From an uncultured Clostridia bacterium (GTDB lineage: Bacteria; Bacillota; Clostridia; Oscillospirales; Ruminococcaceae), in contig CANDEV010000023.1 of assembly GCA_947383835.1 (NCBI GenBank), positions 1 through 39,647 on the forward strand: DNA of 39,647 nt, given 5' to 3'. Below the pieces are notes generated by a model, which was not told where the DNA came from, ran no database searches, and saw nothing but the letters and a program-made list of their open reading frames with translations. The first letter of the stretch is position 1; each line of letters opens with the position of its first letter. A program made the position numbers and the translations under genes. Positions 30,015 to 38,199 of the stretch are shown here, one piece after another.

Positions 30015-30293
30015 TTATCTTGCAAAATCTTCATCGCCGTCCGCTGCAATAGGTTCATGCTCCGTAAGCTTTGCCCTGCTGCTTTCAATATCGTCTATAA
30101 TTTTCTCCAAAAACCGCATATTGCTTTCGGAATAAAACGGGTCGGCAGTTATTTCAAACGGAATACGCTGCTCCCTGCCGACCTTTGTCAGAAACATAGT
30201 TATAGCCGTGGACATATTAAGTCCCATTGCCTTTAAAGCGCGCTCTGCGCTTTCCTTTACCTCATCGTCTATCCTAAAATTTACCTGTGCCAT
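30015..30293 (-). CDS. RelB/DinJ-family antitoxin, without a toxin gene
   Basis: 92 residues. The N-terminus (AQVNFRIDDEVKESAERALKAMGLNMSTAITMFLTKVGREQRIPFE) has the ribbon-helix-helix pattern of RelB/DinJ, including the closing IPFE. DinJ antitoxins normally precede a YafQ/RelE toxin by a few bases; only 71 bases and no frame separate this gene from the activase. Start ATG 30293 is set by AGGAG 8 bases upstream; GTG 30302 overlaps it. It has its own strong promoter. Either a relic or a stand-alone repressor. Confidence 0.88.
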   Translation of the reverse strand: MAQVNFRIDDEVKESAERALKAMGLNMSTAITMFLTKVGREQRIPFEITADPFYSESNMRFLEKIIDDIESSRAKLTEHEPIAADGDEDFAR

Positions 30294-30380
30294 TTGCAGC
30301 ACTCCTTCCCTGCTATATACCGGAAAATCAGAAGCAAGAGGCAGGAATAGTACACTTTCTATTTGCCTGCACCGTTATTG

Positions 30381-30410
30381 ATTATATCACATTTGTATAT
30401 ACATTGTCAA
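30381..30410 (-). promoter_or_regulatory. Promoter of the RelB/DinJ gene
   Basis: Minus strand TTGACA (30405-30410)-N18-TATAAT (30381-30386) with an extended TGA. The leader contains an imperfect CAGG..AATAG inverted repeat (about 30341-30372), a possible operator. The activase gene downstream shows no promoter of its own and may share this one. Confidence 0.7.
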
Positions 30411-30436
30411 GTAGTTGCTATAAATTGCCGCAAGTA

Positions 30437-31276
30437 TTATTTGGAAATTCTTAAAGAAATATCAAATGCCTTAACAGAGTGGGTAAGCGCGCCGACGGAA
30501 ATAATATCCACTCCCGTGTGAGCCACAGCCGCAGCATTTTCAAGAGTGATATTTCCCGAAGCTTCAAGGACTGCCATTCCGTTTGTGACCTTAACGCAGT
30601 GTGCCATTTCCTCCACGCTCATGTTGTCCAGCATGATAATATCGGCGTTGCAGTCAATAGCTTCTTTAAGCTCTGTTTCGTTGCGAACCTCCACCTCGAT
30701 CTTTACCATGTGACCAACCTTGTGACGGAGCGCCGCAACTGCATTTGAAAGACTGCCGTAAGCGTCGATATGGTTGTCCTTCAGCATTGCGCCGTCGGAA
30801 AGATTAAACCTGTGGTTTCTTCCGCCGCCCACGGTCACAGCGTATTTTTCAAGTGCGCGAAGTCCGGGGAGGGTCTTTCTCGTCTCCGCAATGGAGCAGT
30901 TTGTACCCTCGCAGCAAGCCACATATTTAGCAGTCTCGGAGGCAATTCCCGACATATGCTGCAAAATGTTCAGAGCCGTTCTCTCGCCCTTTAAAATAGA
31001 CTTTGTACGTCCCGTTACAGTTGCGATAACGTCCCCCTTGGCGACCTTGCCGCCGTCCTTGATGTTTATTTCGGACTTCACATCTCCGTCAATAAGCGTG
31101 AACACCCGCAGAGCGCAGTCAATTCCGCAGAGAACGCCCTCCGCCTTGGCAATAAAATTCGCCGTGGAGACCTCCTCGTCGTCAAGCAGGTAGTCGGTGG
31201 CGAGGTCTATGTAGTTGATGTCCTCTGCCAGCGCGCGCTTGATAATGTCGTCTACGTAAAAGTTTGGTAAATTCAT
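30437..31276 (-). CDS. nadC: Nicotinate-nucleotide diphosphorylase (carboxylating)
   Basis: 279-residue quinolinate phosphoribosyltransferase: quinolinate + PRPP to nicotinate mononucleotide, CO2 and PPi, in de novo NAD synthesis. Motifs: KGERTALNILQHMSGIAS (97-114), ETRKTLPGLR (131-140), GGGRNHRFNLSDGAMLKDNHID (150-171), IEVEVRN, MLDNMS, and LEASGNI. Full family length. AAAGGAG before ATG. The usual partners nadA and nadB are not adjacent; it is last in a run with the lipoprotein, the sirtuin and folA. Confidence 0.95.
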   Translation of the reverse strand: MNLPNFYVDDIIKRALAEDINYIDLATDYLLDDEEVSTANFIAKAEGVLCGIDCALRVFTLIDGDVKSEINIKDGGKVAKGDVIATVTGRTKSILKGERTALNILQHMSGIASETAKYVACCEGTNCSIAETRKTLPGLRALEKYAVTVGGGRNHRFNLSDGAMLKDNHIDAYGSLSNAVAALRHKVGHMVKIEVEVRNETELKEAIDCNADIIMLDNMSVEEMAHCVKVTNGMAVLEASGNITLENAAAVAHTGVDIISVGALTHSVKAFDISLRISK

Positions 31277-31277
31277 T

Positions 31278-32516
31278 TTAATTGCTCCTTTCGGTCATTT
31301 TTATAGCTTGAAAAGTTAAATATTTATTTTCGCCGATAAGATACAGATGATCGCCCAATAAATAATAGGCAAACTCCGTTTCCGTACCGTTTATGGGCAG
31401 GATAACCCTGTTGCCGTCTATTTTATATTCGTATTCCTTAATATCCTCGGCGTTTTCAATATCGTTTGCATAAACGTAAAATTTGCCGTTATTGAAATAA
31501 TAGTACGCTTCATCATCGGCGGCGGCACTGCCGTCAAACATATCGGCGGTCAGAACCTCTTGTTCATATCTTTCCATTATTATCGTCTGATCGTCATACC
31601 GAAATAATTTGCCGAAAGAGGTTTCTTCCCATACAATGGTGTAAGCCTTTTCACCGCAAAGGTAAAGACGTCGGTCATCATCGGACAGAGAAACATTTTT
31701 TGGCATTTCGCCCGTGACGGTGATCACACCGTTTACGACCTCTGCGGGGATAAACAGCAAATCGTCGTCCATGGCGACATAGCCGTGCTTGTCGAAAAAC
31801 ATCAACCCCTCCTCGCTGCCGTTCGAGGCTTTCCATACGCCCAAAAGATCCTCCTGCTCGGCAAGAGCGGATTTTTCCTTTGACAAGACAAATTCTATCC
31901 CGTTGTGTCCCGTTTCGTACAGATAATCGCCCACCGTCTGCCCGCTTTCGTAAGGCTTGTGCTCCTCCCTGATAAGGTCGTAATTCCACCCGATAAATTT
32001 TAAAATGAGAACGTCGCCGTCAAAAAGTGCAGTCCACGCCTCCCAATCCTCTCCGTCGTTGGAGATCACCTCCACAAGACCGTCCGTAACCGTATATGTA
32101 CCGCTTTCGGAAACGCCGTCCCTGACAGTGGAAACGATGCCGTCCTCTCCGAAAGTGAATACGGCGTTATCCATGCCGACGAAATCCACCGCATACCATG
32201 TGCCGAACAAGTCCTCCTTGCTTGCCGAATATGTATTCCCGCGGTTTTCCGTGTCCGTATGTCTTTGTGCGGCTGCTTCGGCGGACGTTTCAGTCATCGT
32301 TTCACCTGTCTCAAGGGTTTCAGTTATCTCTGTTTCCGTCTCAATTTCGGAAACAGTCTCCAAAACGCTTTCGGAACGTGTTTCCACCGCCTCTGTCACG
32401 GCGGAAGTATCCTCCGAAATATCGTCGGCAAGCTGCTCGTCGGCGGAGGACGTACCGCACCCCGCCAAAGCCGCCGCAGTAAGTATTGCCAATAATGCCG
32501 CAAAAAATTTTTTCAT
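31278..32516 (-). CDS. Lipoprotein of unknown function with lipocalin-like beta domains
   Basis: 412 residues. Lipoprotein signal with LAGC, Cys20, then a Thr/Glu-rich low-complexity linker (about 35-95). Two or three repeated beta-rich blocks begin with DLFGTWYAVDFVGMDNAVFTF and DLLGVWKASNGSEEGLMFF, resembling lipocalin-like modules seen in Ruminococcus surface proteins. A final block carries EYKIDGNRVILP. ATG 32516 is preferred over ATG 32546 because it gives the standard signal peptide after AAAGG. The stop is 1 base from the nadC ATG, so nadC's ribosome site lies inside this gene. Confidence 0.75.
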   Translation of the reverse strand: MKKFFAALLAILTAAALAGCGTSSADEQLADDISEDTSAVTEAVETRSESVLETVSEIETETEITETLETGETMTETSAEAAAQRHTDTENRGNTYSASKEDLFGTWYAVDFVGMDNAVFTFGEDGIVSTVRDGVSESGTYTVTDGLVEVISNDGEDWEAWTALFDGDVLILKFIGWNYDLIREEHKPYESGQTVGDYLYETGHNGIEFVLSKEKSALAEQEDLLGVWKASNGSEEGLMFFDKHGYVAMDDDLLFIPAEVVNGVITVTGEMPKNVSLSDDDRRLYLCGEKAYTIVWEETSFGKLFRYDDQTIIMERYEQEVLTADMFDGSAAADDEAYYYFNNGKFYVYANDIENAEDIKEYEYKIDGNRVILPINGTETEFAYYLLGDHLYLIGENKYLTFQAIKMTERSN

Positions 32517-32553
32517 GTCTAAACAACCTTTCAAAATGACTGTCAACTATACA

Positions 32554-33282
32554 CTATAAACTGTCAACTGCAAAGGACAGCGCCGCCCCGATACTGTCAT
32601 GAATAAGCAAGTCCGCCTTGTCGTCCTTTTCTGTGGGGGTCTTGTTTATCAGCACAAGCTTGCTGCCGCTGTAGTACTCAATAAGTCCGCTTGCAGGGTA
32701 AACCGATAGGGAAGTCCCCCCTATTATCAATATATCCGCGTTTTCTATAGCTTCTATGGAGGCGTTCACTGTCTCGTTGTTCAGACCCTCCTCATAAAGC
32801 ACCACGTCCGGCTTGACCAAACCGCCGCAGTCAAGACATGGGGGAGGTCCGTCCAGGCTCTTGATATATTCCGCCGTGTGCATTTTTCCGCATCGCAGAC
32901 AGTAATTCCTGTGTACCGAACCGTGAAGCTCGTACACTGTCCTGCTGCCCGCCGCTTGATGCAGACCGTCTATATTTTGGGTAATTACAGCTTTAAGCTT
33001 GCCCGTCTCCTCAAGCTTCGCAAGAGCGTAATGCGCCTTGTTTGGCTTAGCGTCCAGGCGCAGCAGCTTGTCGCGGTAGAACTCGAAGAAGTCGTCAAGA
33101 TGATTGCAGAAAAAAGTCCTGCTCAAGATCGTTTCGGGAGGGTATTTGTACTTTTGATTGTAAAGTCCGTCTACGCTTCTGAAATCGGGTATGCCGCTTT
33201 CGGTGGAAACGCCCGCTCCGCCGAAAAATACAATGTTGTCCGATTCCTCGACCCATTGCCTGAGCTGTTCTAATTTGTCCAT
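32554..33282 (-). CDS. NAD-dependent protein deacylase (sirtuin)
   Basis: 242-residue Sir2-family enzyme, consuming NAD to deacylate lysines. GGAGVSTESGIPDFRS (21-36), TQNIDGLH (101-108), catalytic His120 in ELHGS, zinc cysteines 128/131/149/152, KPDVVLYEE, GGTSLSVYPA. The Ala-Gly-Val/Pro-Asp-Phe-Arg core is intact, so it should be active. No class III desuccinylase Tyr-x-x-Arg motif was obvious after the PDFR segment. AAAGGAGA is the RBS; it is 11 bases from folA. Confidence 0.94.
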   Translation of the reverse strand: MDKLEQLRQWVEESDNIVFFGGAGVSTESGIPDFRSVDGLYNQKYKYPPETILSRTFFCNHLDDFFEFYRDKLLRLDAKPNKAHYALAKLEETGKLKAVITQNIDGLHQAAGSRTVYELHGSVHRNYCLRCGKMHTAEYIKSLDGPPPCLDCGGLVKPDVVLYEEGLNNETVNASIEAIENADILIIGGTSLSVYPASGLIEYYSGSKLVLINKTPTEKDDKADLLIHDSIGAALSFAVDSL

Positions 33283-33293
33283 AAAAATCTCCT

Positions 33294-33788
33294 TTATCTT
33301 GTCTTTTTATTTATATACGTGCAAAATTTATATTTCAGTCCCTCAAAATCCTGTTCCTCAGATCGTTCGGAAAGCTCCCAGCTTTCGTCTCCGTCAAGGT
33401 CGGGAAAAAATACGTCCGACTCCGGGTCTGCCGCAACCTTTGTTATTACTGCTCTTCCGCAGTACGGAAGCATAGCCTTGTATACCTCGCCGCCGCCAAC
33501 AACAAAAGCTTCCTCGTCCTTATCTATCATTTTAAGGACTTCCTCGATACTTCCGCAAATTTTTGCCCCTTCGCAGCAAAAGCTTTTGTCTCGGGACAGC
33601 ACTATGTTTTCCCTGTCCTTGAACGGCTTTCCGTTCGGCAGAGACTGCAAGGTCTTTCTGCCCATAACGACCGTGTGATTTAAAGTAGTTCTGCGGAAAA
33701 ATTTTTTGTCCTCGGGAATGCTGAAAAGCAGATCGTTGTTTTTGCCGATGCCCCAGCTTTCGCTGACTGCGGCAATTGCTGTTATCAT
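33294..33788 (-). CDS. folA: Dihydrofolate reductase
   Basis: 164 residues, standard for bacterial DHFR. ITAIAAVSESWGIGKNNDLLFSIPEDKKFFRRTT contains the WGIGxxN loop and the acidic active-site Glu/Asp; VVMGRKTLQSLPNGKPFKDRENIVLSR and FVVGGGEVYKAMLP give the NADPH sites. It reduces dihydrofolate to tetrahydrofolate. ATG 33788 is supported by GGGAG 10 bases upstream; ATG 33821 would add an unlikely extension. No thyA neighbour. It heads the folA-sirtuin-lipoprotein-nadC run and lies just outside the mobile element. Confidence 0.95.
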   Translation of the reverse strand: MITAIAAVSESWGIGKNNDLLFSIPEDKKFFRRTTLNHTVVMGRKTLQSLPNGKPFKDRENIVLSRDKSFCCEGAKICGSIEEVLKMIDKDEEAFVVGGGEVYKAMLPYCGRAVITKVAADPESDVFFPDLDGDESWELSERSEEQDFEGLKYKFCTYINKKTR

Positions 33789-33827
33789 AAAAAATCGCTC
33801 CCTTAAATCAATACTCTGCATAGTTTA

Positions 33828-33988
33828 GGCAAGTAACGATATATAAGTATGTTACCTGTTGGAATATTTTACCATTTTGCGCAGTATGCCTGAAATGGTA
33901 AAGGTTCAGCCTTTAACGTTCATACCATAAAGATACAACCGAATTATTCCGTTCCGAACCCCTAAATAAGAGGCTTCGGAACGGTTTT
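33828..33988. repeat. Inverted-repeat-rich junction, candidate element end / att region
   Basis: Between folA and the recombinase: GTAAC/GTTAC (33833-33837, 33851-33855); a perfect 10-bp TTTACCATTT (33868-33877) with complement 33893-33902; AAAGG/CCTTT (33900-33904, 33910-33914); and a perfect 10-bp CCGTTCCGAA (33949-33958) with TTCGGAACGG (33975-33984), followed by TTTTAT. Large serine recombinases usually lie right at one end of their element, and their sites hold imperfect dyads, so attL or attR should be here. The last hairpin may instead be a terminator. The crossover cannot be placed without the other end. Confidence 0.45.
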
Positions 33989-34001
33989 ATACTACCTGAA
34001 T

Positions 34002-35627
34002 TTAAGCCGCAAGGCTTGAAGTATCAATCGCGCCGACAAAATTATAGTAAATATTCACCCTCACAACACGCCGACCGCTTGATTTATCGGGAGCATACAC
34101 AAGTATTTTGTCGATAAACTCGTGCAGGATTTCCGTTGTAAGCTCTGTAATTTGAGTATACCGCTTTACAATATTCAAAAAGCGTTTCCCGTTATCGCTC
34201 TGCTCCTGATGTTCTGTAAGTGCGGACGATAACTCGGTGATAGTCAGCTTCAACTTTTCCTGCTCGGCTTCATATCCGTTTGCCATTTTTTCAAAACGTT
34301 CATCGGAGATTTTACCGTTTGCATTATCCTCATAAATCTTATTGAACAATCTGTCCAACTCATCATACCGTTTTTGAGCCGCAGATAATTCTTTTTTTCT
34401 CTTAGAAACAGCTTTTTGAGAAACTTCGCTGCAATACTGCATGACTGCTGAAGATAAAACATTCACATCAATTTCCGCCGCATTGATAATTTTATTAAGC
34501 TCCGCAAGTACAATTTGCTCAATTACCTTTTCACTGATGTAATGCGACGAACACTCGCCCTTAGTTGCCGTGTAAGCATATGTACCGCATTGAAAATAAG
34601 CGTAATCGGAGTTCGATTTTGCGTGATTGTAAAGTCTCGCTCCACAGTCACCGCAGTAAAGAAGTCCTGAAAATTTACTTACCTTGCCCGTTTTATTCTT
34701 TCTGCGCCTGCCCTCTCGGATTTTCTGAACAGCGTCCCAATCCTCCTGCGAAATGATCGCTTCATGAGTATTGTAAAATATCATGTGTTCTTCTTCGGGA
34801 CGCTTAACAGCTTTATGGCACTTGTAGGACTTCCTTTTGTACTTGAAATTTGTAGTGTGACCGAGATAATCCCTGCGCTCAAGAATTGCCGCAACGCCTG
34901 TACAGCTCCAGCCGTATGGATTTTTACCGAGGTCTGTACGGTGGCTCATACCAATATTATTTATATGGTATGACGGACGAAGAATTTTTTCTTCCGACAA
35001 TTGCCTTGCGATTTGAGCGGGACCCATTCCCGATAAACACATATCATAAATTCTGCGTACAATGGGAGCAGCTTCCTCATCAATTATCAAATGCTTTGGA
35101 TCGTTGGGGTCTTTCTTGTAACCGTAAACAGGTACGGCTGCAATTCGTTCCCCCGCAGAGCCTTTCGCTTTCCACACAGCGCGTATCTTTTTACTCGTGT
35201 CCTTAGCGTAAAACTCATTAAATAAATTGCGTATGGGAGTAAAATCATTATCCTCGCGCTCGCTGTCAACGCCGTCGTTAATTGCAATAAAATGAATGTC
35301 GTATTCGGCAAACATAACCTCTGTGTAGTACCCGACTTTCAGATAATCACGTCCAAAACGGGACATATCCTTGACGATCACCGTATCGATTTTTCCCGCT
35401 TCAATATCGGAGATCATTTTCTGAAATCCCTCACGCTCAAAAGTCGTGCCGCTTATTCCGTCGTCAACATAAAATTGATAGTTCGGCCAGCCTCGCTGTA
35501 CAGCGTATGCAGAAAGGATCTGTTTTTGATTTTTTATGCTGTTTGAGTCGCCGTTCAATTCGTCGTCATGGCTGAGCCTGCAATAAAGAGCCGTAATTTT
35601 TTCATTTATATTTGACTGTCTTTTCAT
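34002..35627 (-). CDS. Large serine recombinase (TnpX/TndX type, DUF4368 C-terminus)
   Basis: 541 residues. The resolvase domain (1-150) has ALYCRLSHDDE with nucleophile Ser19, and KDMSRFGRDYL with Arg90 and Arg93. The recombinase domain (about 165-290) follows, then a zinc ribbon LLYCGDCGARLY...YFQCGTY...GECSSHYI (about 315-370), a coiled coil (about 395-475) and a C-terminal DUF4368-type segment (LTTEILHEFIDKILVY). This is the site-specific integrase of Tn4451/Tn5397-like and related Clostridia elements; it excises and inserts DNA without host factors. Its 3' end faces the junction with folA. No inactivating change seen. Confidence 0.94.
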   Translation of the reverse strand: MKRQSNINEKITALYCRLSHDDELNGDSNSIKNQKQILSAYAVQRGWPNYQFYVDDGISGTTFEREGFQKMISDIEAGKIDTVIVKDMSRFGRDYLKVGYYTEVMFAEYDIHFIAINDGVDSEREDNDFTPIRNLFNEFYAKDTSKKIRAVWKAKGSAGERIAAVPVYGYKKDPNDPKHLIIDEEAAPIVRRIYDMCLSGMGPAQIARQLSEEKILRPSYHINNIGMSHRTDLGKNPYGWSCTGVAAILERRDYLGHTTNFKYKRKSYKCHKAVKRPEEEHMIFYNTHEAIISQEDWDAVQKIREGRRRKNKTGKVSKFSGLLYCGDCGARLYNHAKSNSDYAYFQCGTYAYTATKGECSSHYISEKVIEQIVLAELNKIINAAEIDVNVLSSAVMQYCSEVSQKAVSKRKKELSAAQKRYDELDRLFNKIYEDNANGKISDERFEKMANGYEAEQEKLKLTITELSSALTEHQEQSDNGKRFLNIVKRYTQITELTTEILHEFIDKILVYAPDKSSGRRVVRVNIYYNFVGAIDTSSLAA

Positions 35628-35704
35628 TTTAACCTACCTTTCCGACAGTCAGAACGCTATAATAATTATATCACAAACGTCCCGACTTGTCTACTGTTTT
35701 TTAA

Positions 35705-35878
35705 TTATGCGGCTGAATTTTTTTCGGCTTCCTTTAATGCAAGACGTTCAATAATTTTGCTTATTTTTCTTTTATTATTAAAAAAAGAATTAACAGCATA
35801 AACTGTTTTGCCGGATATATATTCGGCGGATTTGCCGTTTACTACGGCGGAATTTGTAATTGATACATTTCTAATCAT
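35705..35878 (-). CDS. Small TnpW-like mobile-element protein
   Basis: 57 residues, starting MIRNVSITNSAVV, with AGGAG just ahead of ATG 35878 and 7 bases downstream of the relaxase stop. The central GKTVYAVNSFFNN and the following KISKIIERLALKEAE helix resemble the TnpW family, small proteins that sit between relaxase and recombinase genes in Clostridia transposons (pattern: GxTxYxVxxxF...KIxRLI). The function is unknown. Assignment is by pattern and position. Confidence 0.6.
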   Translation of the reverse strand: MIRNVSITNSAVVNGKSAEYISGKTVYAVNSFFNNKRKISKIIERLALKEAEKNSAA

Positions 35879-35885
35879 TTATCTC

Positions 35886-37316
35886 CTATCTGCTGCACTT
35901 TTTGGCAGCGGTCATCGGCTTTATTTCATCCTGTTGCTTTTTTTCTTTAATAAGATTTGATATGTAATCTCCCTCTGAAATTCTTTTATAGGTATCTGCA
36001 ATGTCAACATAGGTGTCATAAAACTTCTTACAGTTATTTATCTGCTCGGTAAGACGTTCAACCCTTTCGGAAGTATCTTTCCGAAGTTTTTCAACACGCT
36101 GCAATTTGTCACGGTTGGTTATGTTGCACCGTTCCGCAAGACTACCACACATTTTTAATTGTAACTGTTCTGCTTCGGATAATTCCGATTTTTCAAGCAA
36201 ATCAAAATATGCTCCGACCTGTTTTTCAACAGCTTCAAATTGGGATAGCTTTTCCGACAGCTTGTTGATCTCCTGCCTTGCACTTTCGTATTCGGAAGTA
36301 AGCTTTTCAATTTTGCTCTCCAATTCCCCGATAGAATGAATATTATCCCGATTGATAACTGCAAGCTGCGCCGACAAAGTGTACACATCAAAATCATTTT
36401 GCAAAATGTACGGTTGATTTTTAAAATATTTTCTCGGAAGTTTCGCGTTACTTTTGACAAGCTCGCTGACCTGATAAATCCTTTCATAAAAAATCTTGTT
36501 AAAATCGTTGACATTGCTTTTGGAAGCGTTAGCTTTTTCATCAAGAGCGATTTGAATTCGTTCGCACAAAATATCCTCGGAGTAGTAATCTCCCAAAGTT
36601 TTAAGACGGACAAAACGTCTTTGTTCGGGAGCTTTTATGGAAATATACTTTCCTCGTTTGACAGTGAAACCTTGTTCCTCCAGTTCACAAGTCAAGTCGT
36701 CAAGGTTTTTGACAGAACCGAGCAAGCTGTCAATTGCAATTCTGATTTTCTCTTTCCAAGAAGTGCCGCGCTTTTTGTTCTCCCATTCATTGTACTTTAT
36801 TGTCCTGCCCTTGCCTTTGGACTTATCATATGGCTGAACACCGAAAGCAAGACATACTCTGTCGGAATACTCCTTAATTCTGTCGAGAGATTTTTTGTTG
36901 GCATAAAATTTCTGACCGTCAATGCCATAAGAGTTTAAAATGAAATGATTATGAACGTGGGACTTATCGCAATGTGTGGCAATTACTATCTGACAATCAT
37001 CACCGAAAGTTTTTCTTGCAAAAGCCTTTGCAATTTTGTGAGCAAGCTTTGGAGGTATATTGTCTTTCGGGTCGAACGACTGAATGTAATGAATTGCCTT
37101 CACCCAGCCTTTTCCCGTCAATGGAGGAGGCTCGTTGTACTTTCGGTGAGAATAATTCTCGTAAACAAACTTCATATTGAGATAAGCGTCCTCGACATTT
37201 GTAAGACAATTCAGCGAAGCCGTGTACAGAATATCTTCCGTCTTTTCGGGATTTAATATGTAGGCTATGCTGCTTTTGACGTCAGCGTGGACACATACAG
37301 ATTTAATATATGGCAT
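35886..37316 (-). CDS. MobA-type relaxase (MOBP/VirD2-like)
   Basis: 476 residues. The N-terminal relaxase domain (1-~230) carries the metal-binding histidine motif HCDKSHVHNH at 115-124 and an upstream AIHYIQSFDP segment; it nicks oriT and pilots single-stranded DNA. The C-terminal half is a long coiled coil (about 325-450) with a basic end. A strong AGGAGGAA precedes ATG 37316; the gene starts inside mobC, so translation is coupled. No coupling protein or T4SS genes are visible here; the element continues past the window, so mobilizable versus conjugative is open. Confidence 0.92.
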   Translation of the reverse strand: MPYIKSVCVHADVKSSIAYILNPEKTEDILYTASLNCLTNVEDAYLNMKFVYENYSHRKYNEPPPLTGKGWVKAIHYIQSFDPKDNIPPKLAHKIAKAFARKTFGDDCQIVIATHCDKSHVHNHFILNSYGIDGQKFYANKKSLDRIKEYSDRVCLAFGVQPYDKSKGKGRTIKYNEWENKKRGTSWKEKIRIAIDSLLGSVKNLDDLTCELEEQGFTVKRGKYISIKAPEQRRFVRLKTLGDYYSEDILCERIQIALDEKANASKSNVNDFNKIFYERIYQVSELVKSNAKLPRKYFKNQPYILQNDFDVYTLSAQLAVINRDNIHSIGELESKIEKLTSEYESARQEINKLSEKLSQFEAVEKQVGAYFDLLEKSELSEAEQLQLKMCGSLAERCNITNRDKLQRVEKLRKDTSERVERLTEQINNCKKFYDTYVDIADTYKRISEGDYISNLIKEKKQQDEIKPMTAAKKCSR

Positions 37317-37603
37317 AATTCCTCCTGAATTTTCTTTATTTTCTCTACGTCATCTGCGTAAATTGAATTTATTTCATTTGCCTTTTTAGCGACTTGGTTG
37401 ATGTTGTTTCCCATAATCCGCATTGCGTTTATGACGGGAGTAACTCCCTCCATATTCAAATATGTAACTTCCCCATTGAGGGACATTCGTCGAATATACT
37501 CACTTGTCTGCATAGAAACTTTGGCGGCAGCCTTTTCAATTTGCTTCCATTCGGACAAGCTGTAAATTATTTCCTTGCGTTTTACTTCTTTGAATTTTCT
37601 CAA
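37265..37603 (-). CDS. mobC: MobC mobilization accessory protein
   Basis: 112 residues from TTG 37603, which is 9 bases after AGGAGG; ATG 37624 is in frame but its first codons are that ribosome site. SLSEWKQIEKAAAKVSMQTSEYIRRMSL is the ribbon-helix-helix-like N-terminus of MobC proteins, and INAMRIMGNNINQVAKKANE is the conserved MobC C-terminal motif. It binds near oriT to help the relaxase. Overlaps the relaxase by 52 bases. Confidence 0.9.
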   Translation of the reverse strand: MRKFKEVKRKEIIYSLSEWKQIEKAAAKVSMQTSEYIRRMSLNGEVTYLNMEGVTPVINAMRIMGNNINQVAKKANEINSIYADDVEKIKKIQEELCHILNLYVSTLTSKAA

Positions 37604-37659
37604 TAAAAAATTCCTCCTTTTCATAATTTAAGGTCTTAGGCTTAGCATAAAAAATCAGT

Positions 37660-37786
37660 GAGAGCGTTTTGCAAATTTCAATTTCAAAACGCGGCGGTAA
37701 GGGGGTATGCACTTTACCGAGTGAAAGTATACGTATACTTTCTATGGCTTGCGAACCTATGAAAAAACGAAAGTATACGTACACTA
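37660..37786. other. Probable origin of transfer (oriT)
   Basis: Directly upstream of mobC/mobA. In order: perfect inverted repeat GCGTTTTG/CAAAACGC (37664-37671, 37685-37692); CGGTAA/TTACCG (37695-37700, 37714-37719) around GGGGGTATGCAC; a perfect 20-bp palindrome GAAAGTATACGTATACTTTC (37723-37742); and a partial second copy GAAAGTATACGTACAC (37769-37784). On the minus strand the central part reads AAAGTGCATACCCCCTTACC, which resembles the nic cores of the R1162/pIP501-type family (AAGTGCGCCCTTA). Position, dyads and core support oriT; the nick base is not established. Confidence 0.6.
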
Positions 37787-37792
37787 AAATTC

Positions 37793-38050
37793 ACCCGATT
37801 TTTCATTCTGAACGTTAGCCCCTCAACTTTTTTGAGTTTTCCAAAATTCAAAATGGTGGGTACATTGATTTTTATAATAATTTTTTTATTCGCAGAATCA
37901 TGCCTCCTTTAAAATTATGCCATAACATTTTTCTATATTTTTAACACCGATCAAAGCAAAAAGCAAAGCTGCGAACATTACCTACTGCTTTTATCAGCAT
38001 TGTCATACAAAAATATTTTTAAGAATACCTTTTTGTTTACAATTATGTCA
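37793..38050. other. AT-rich intergenic stretch of the mobile element
   Basis: No gene seen. A short CTCAA/TTGAG dyad at 37822-37836 is followed by TTTT; otherwise low-complexity AT-rich DNA. Confidence 0.5.
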
Positions 38051-38079
38051 TTGTTTTCAGAATTGCAATATGTTATACT
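38051..38079 (+). promoter_or_regulatory. Promoter of the element's XRE regulator
   Basis: TTGTTT (38051-38056), 17-base spacer, TATACT (38074-38079) with extended TGT. Leaves a ~115-base AT-rich leader before ATG 38200. Confidence 0.55.
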
Positions 38080-38199
38080 TATCTCAATGAATAATAATAT
38101 CTTACTATTATATATAATTCATTATACTGAATAACTTCTTTTTTATAAAAAGAAAAATTAAATTCATTACATTGCACAAAAAACGGAGGGAAAATTGTT

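Noticed and set aside
30015..30302. Complete type II toxin-antitoxin pair
   Set aside because: No toxin frame exists upstream or downstream within the gaps; only the antitoxin can be supported.
37536..37784. 82-codon minus-strand frame across the oriT region
   Set aside because: It runs through the oriT palindromes and into mobC in another frame, with no ribosome site; frames like this arise readily at transfer origins.
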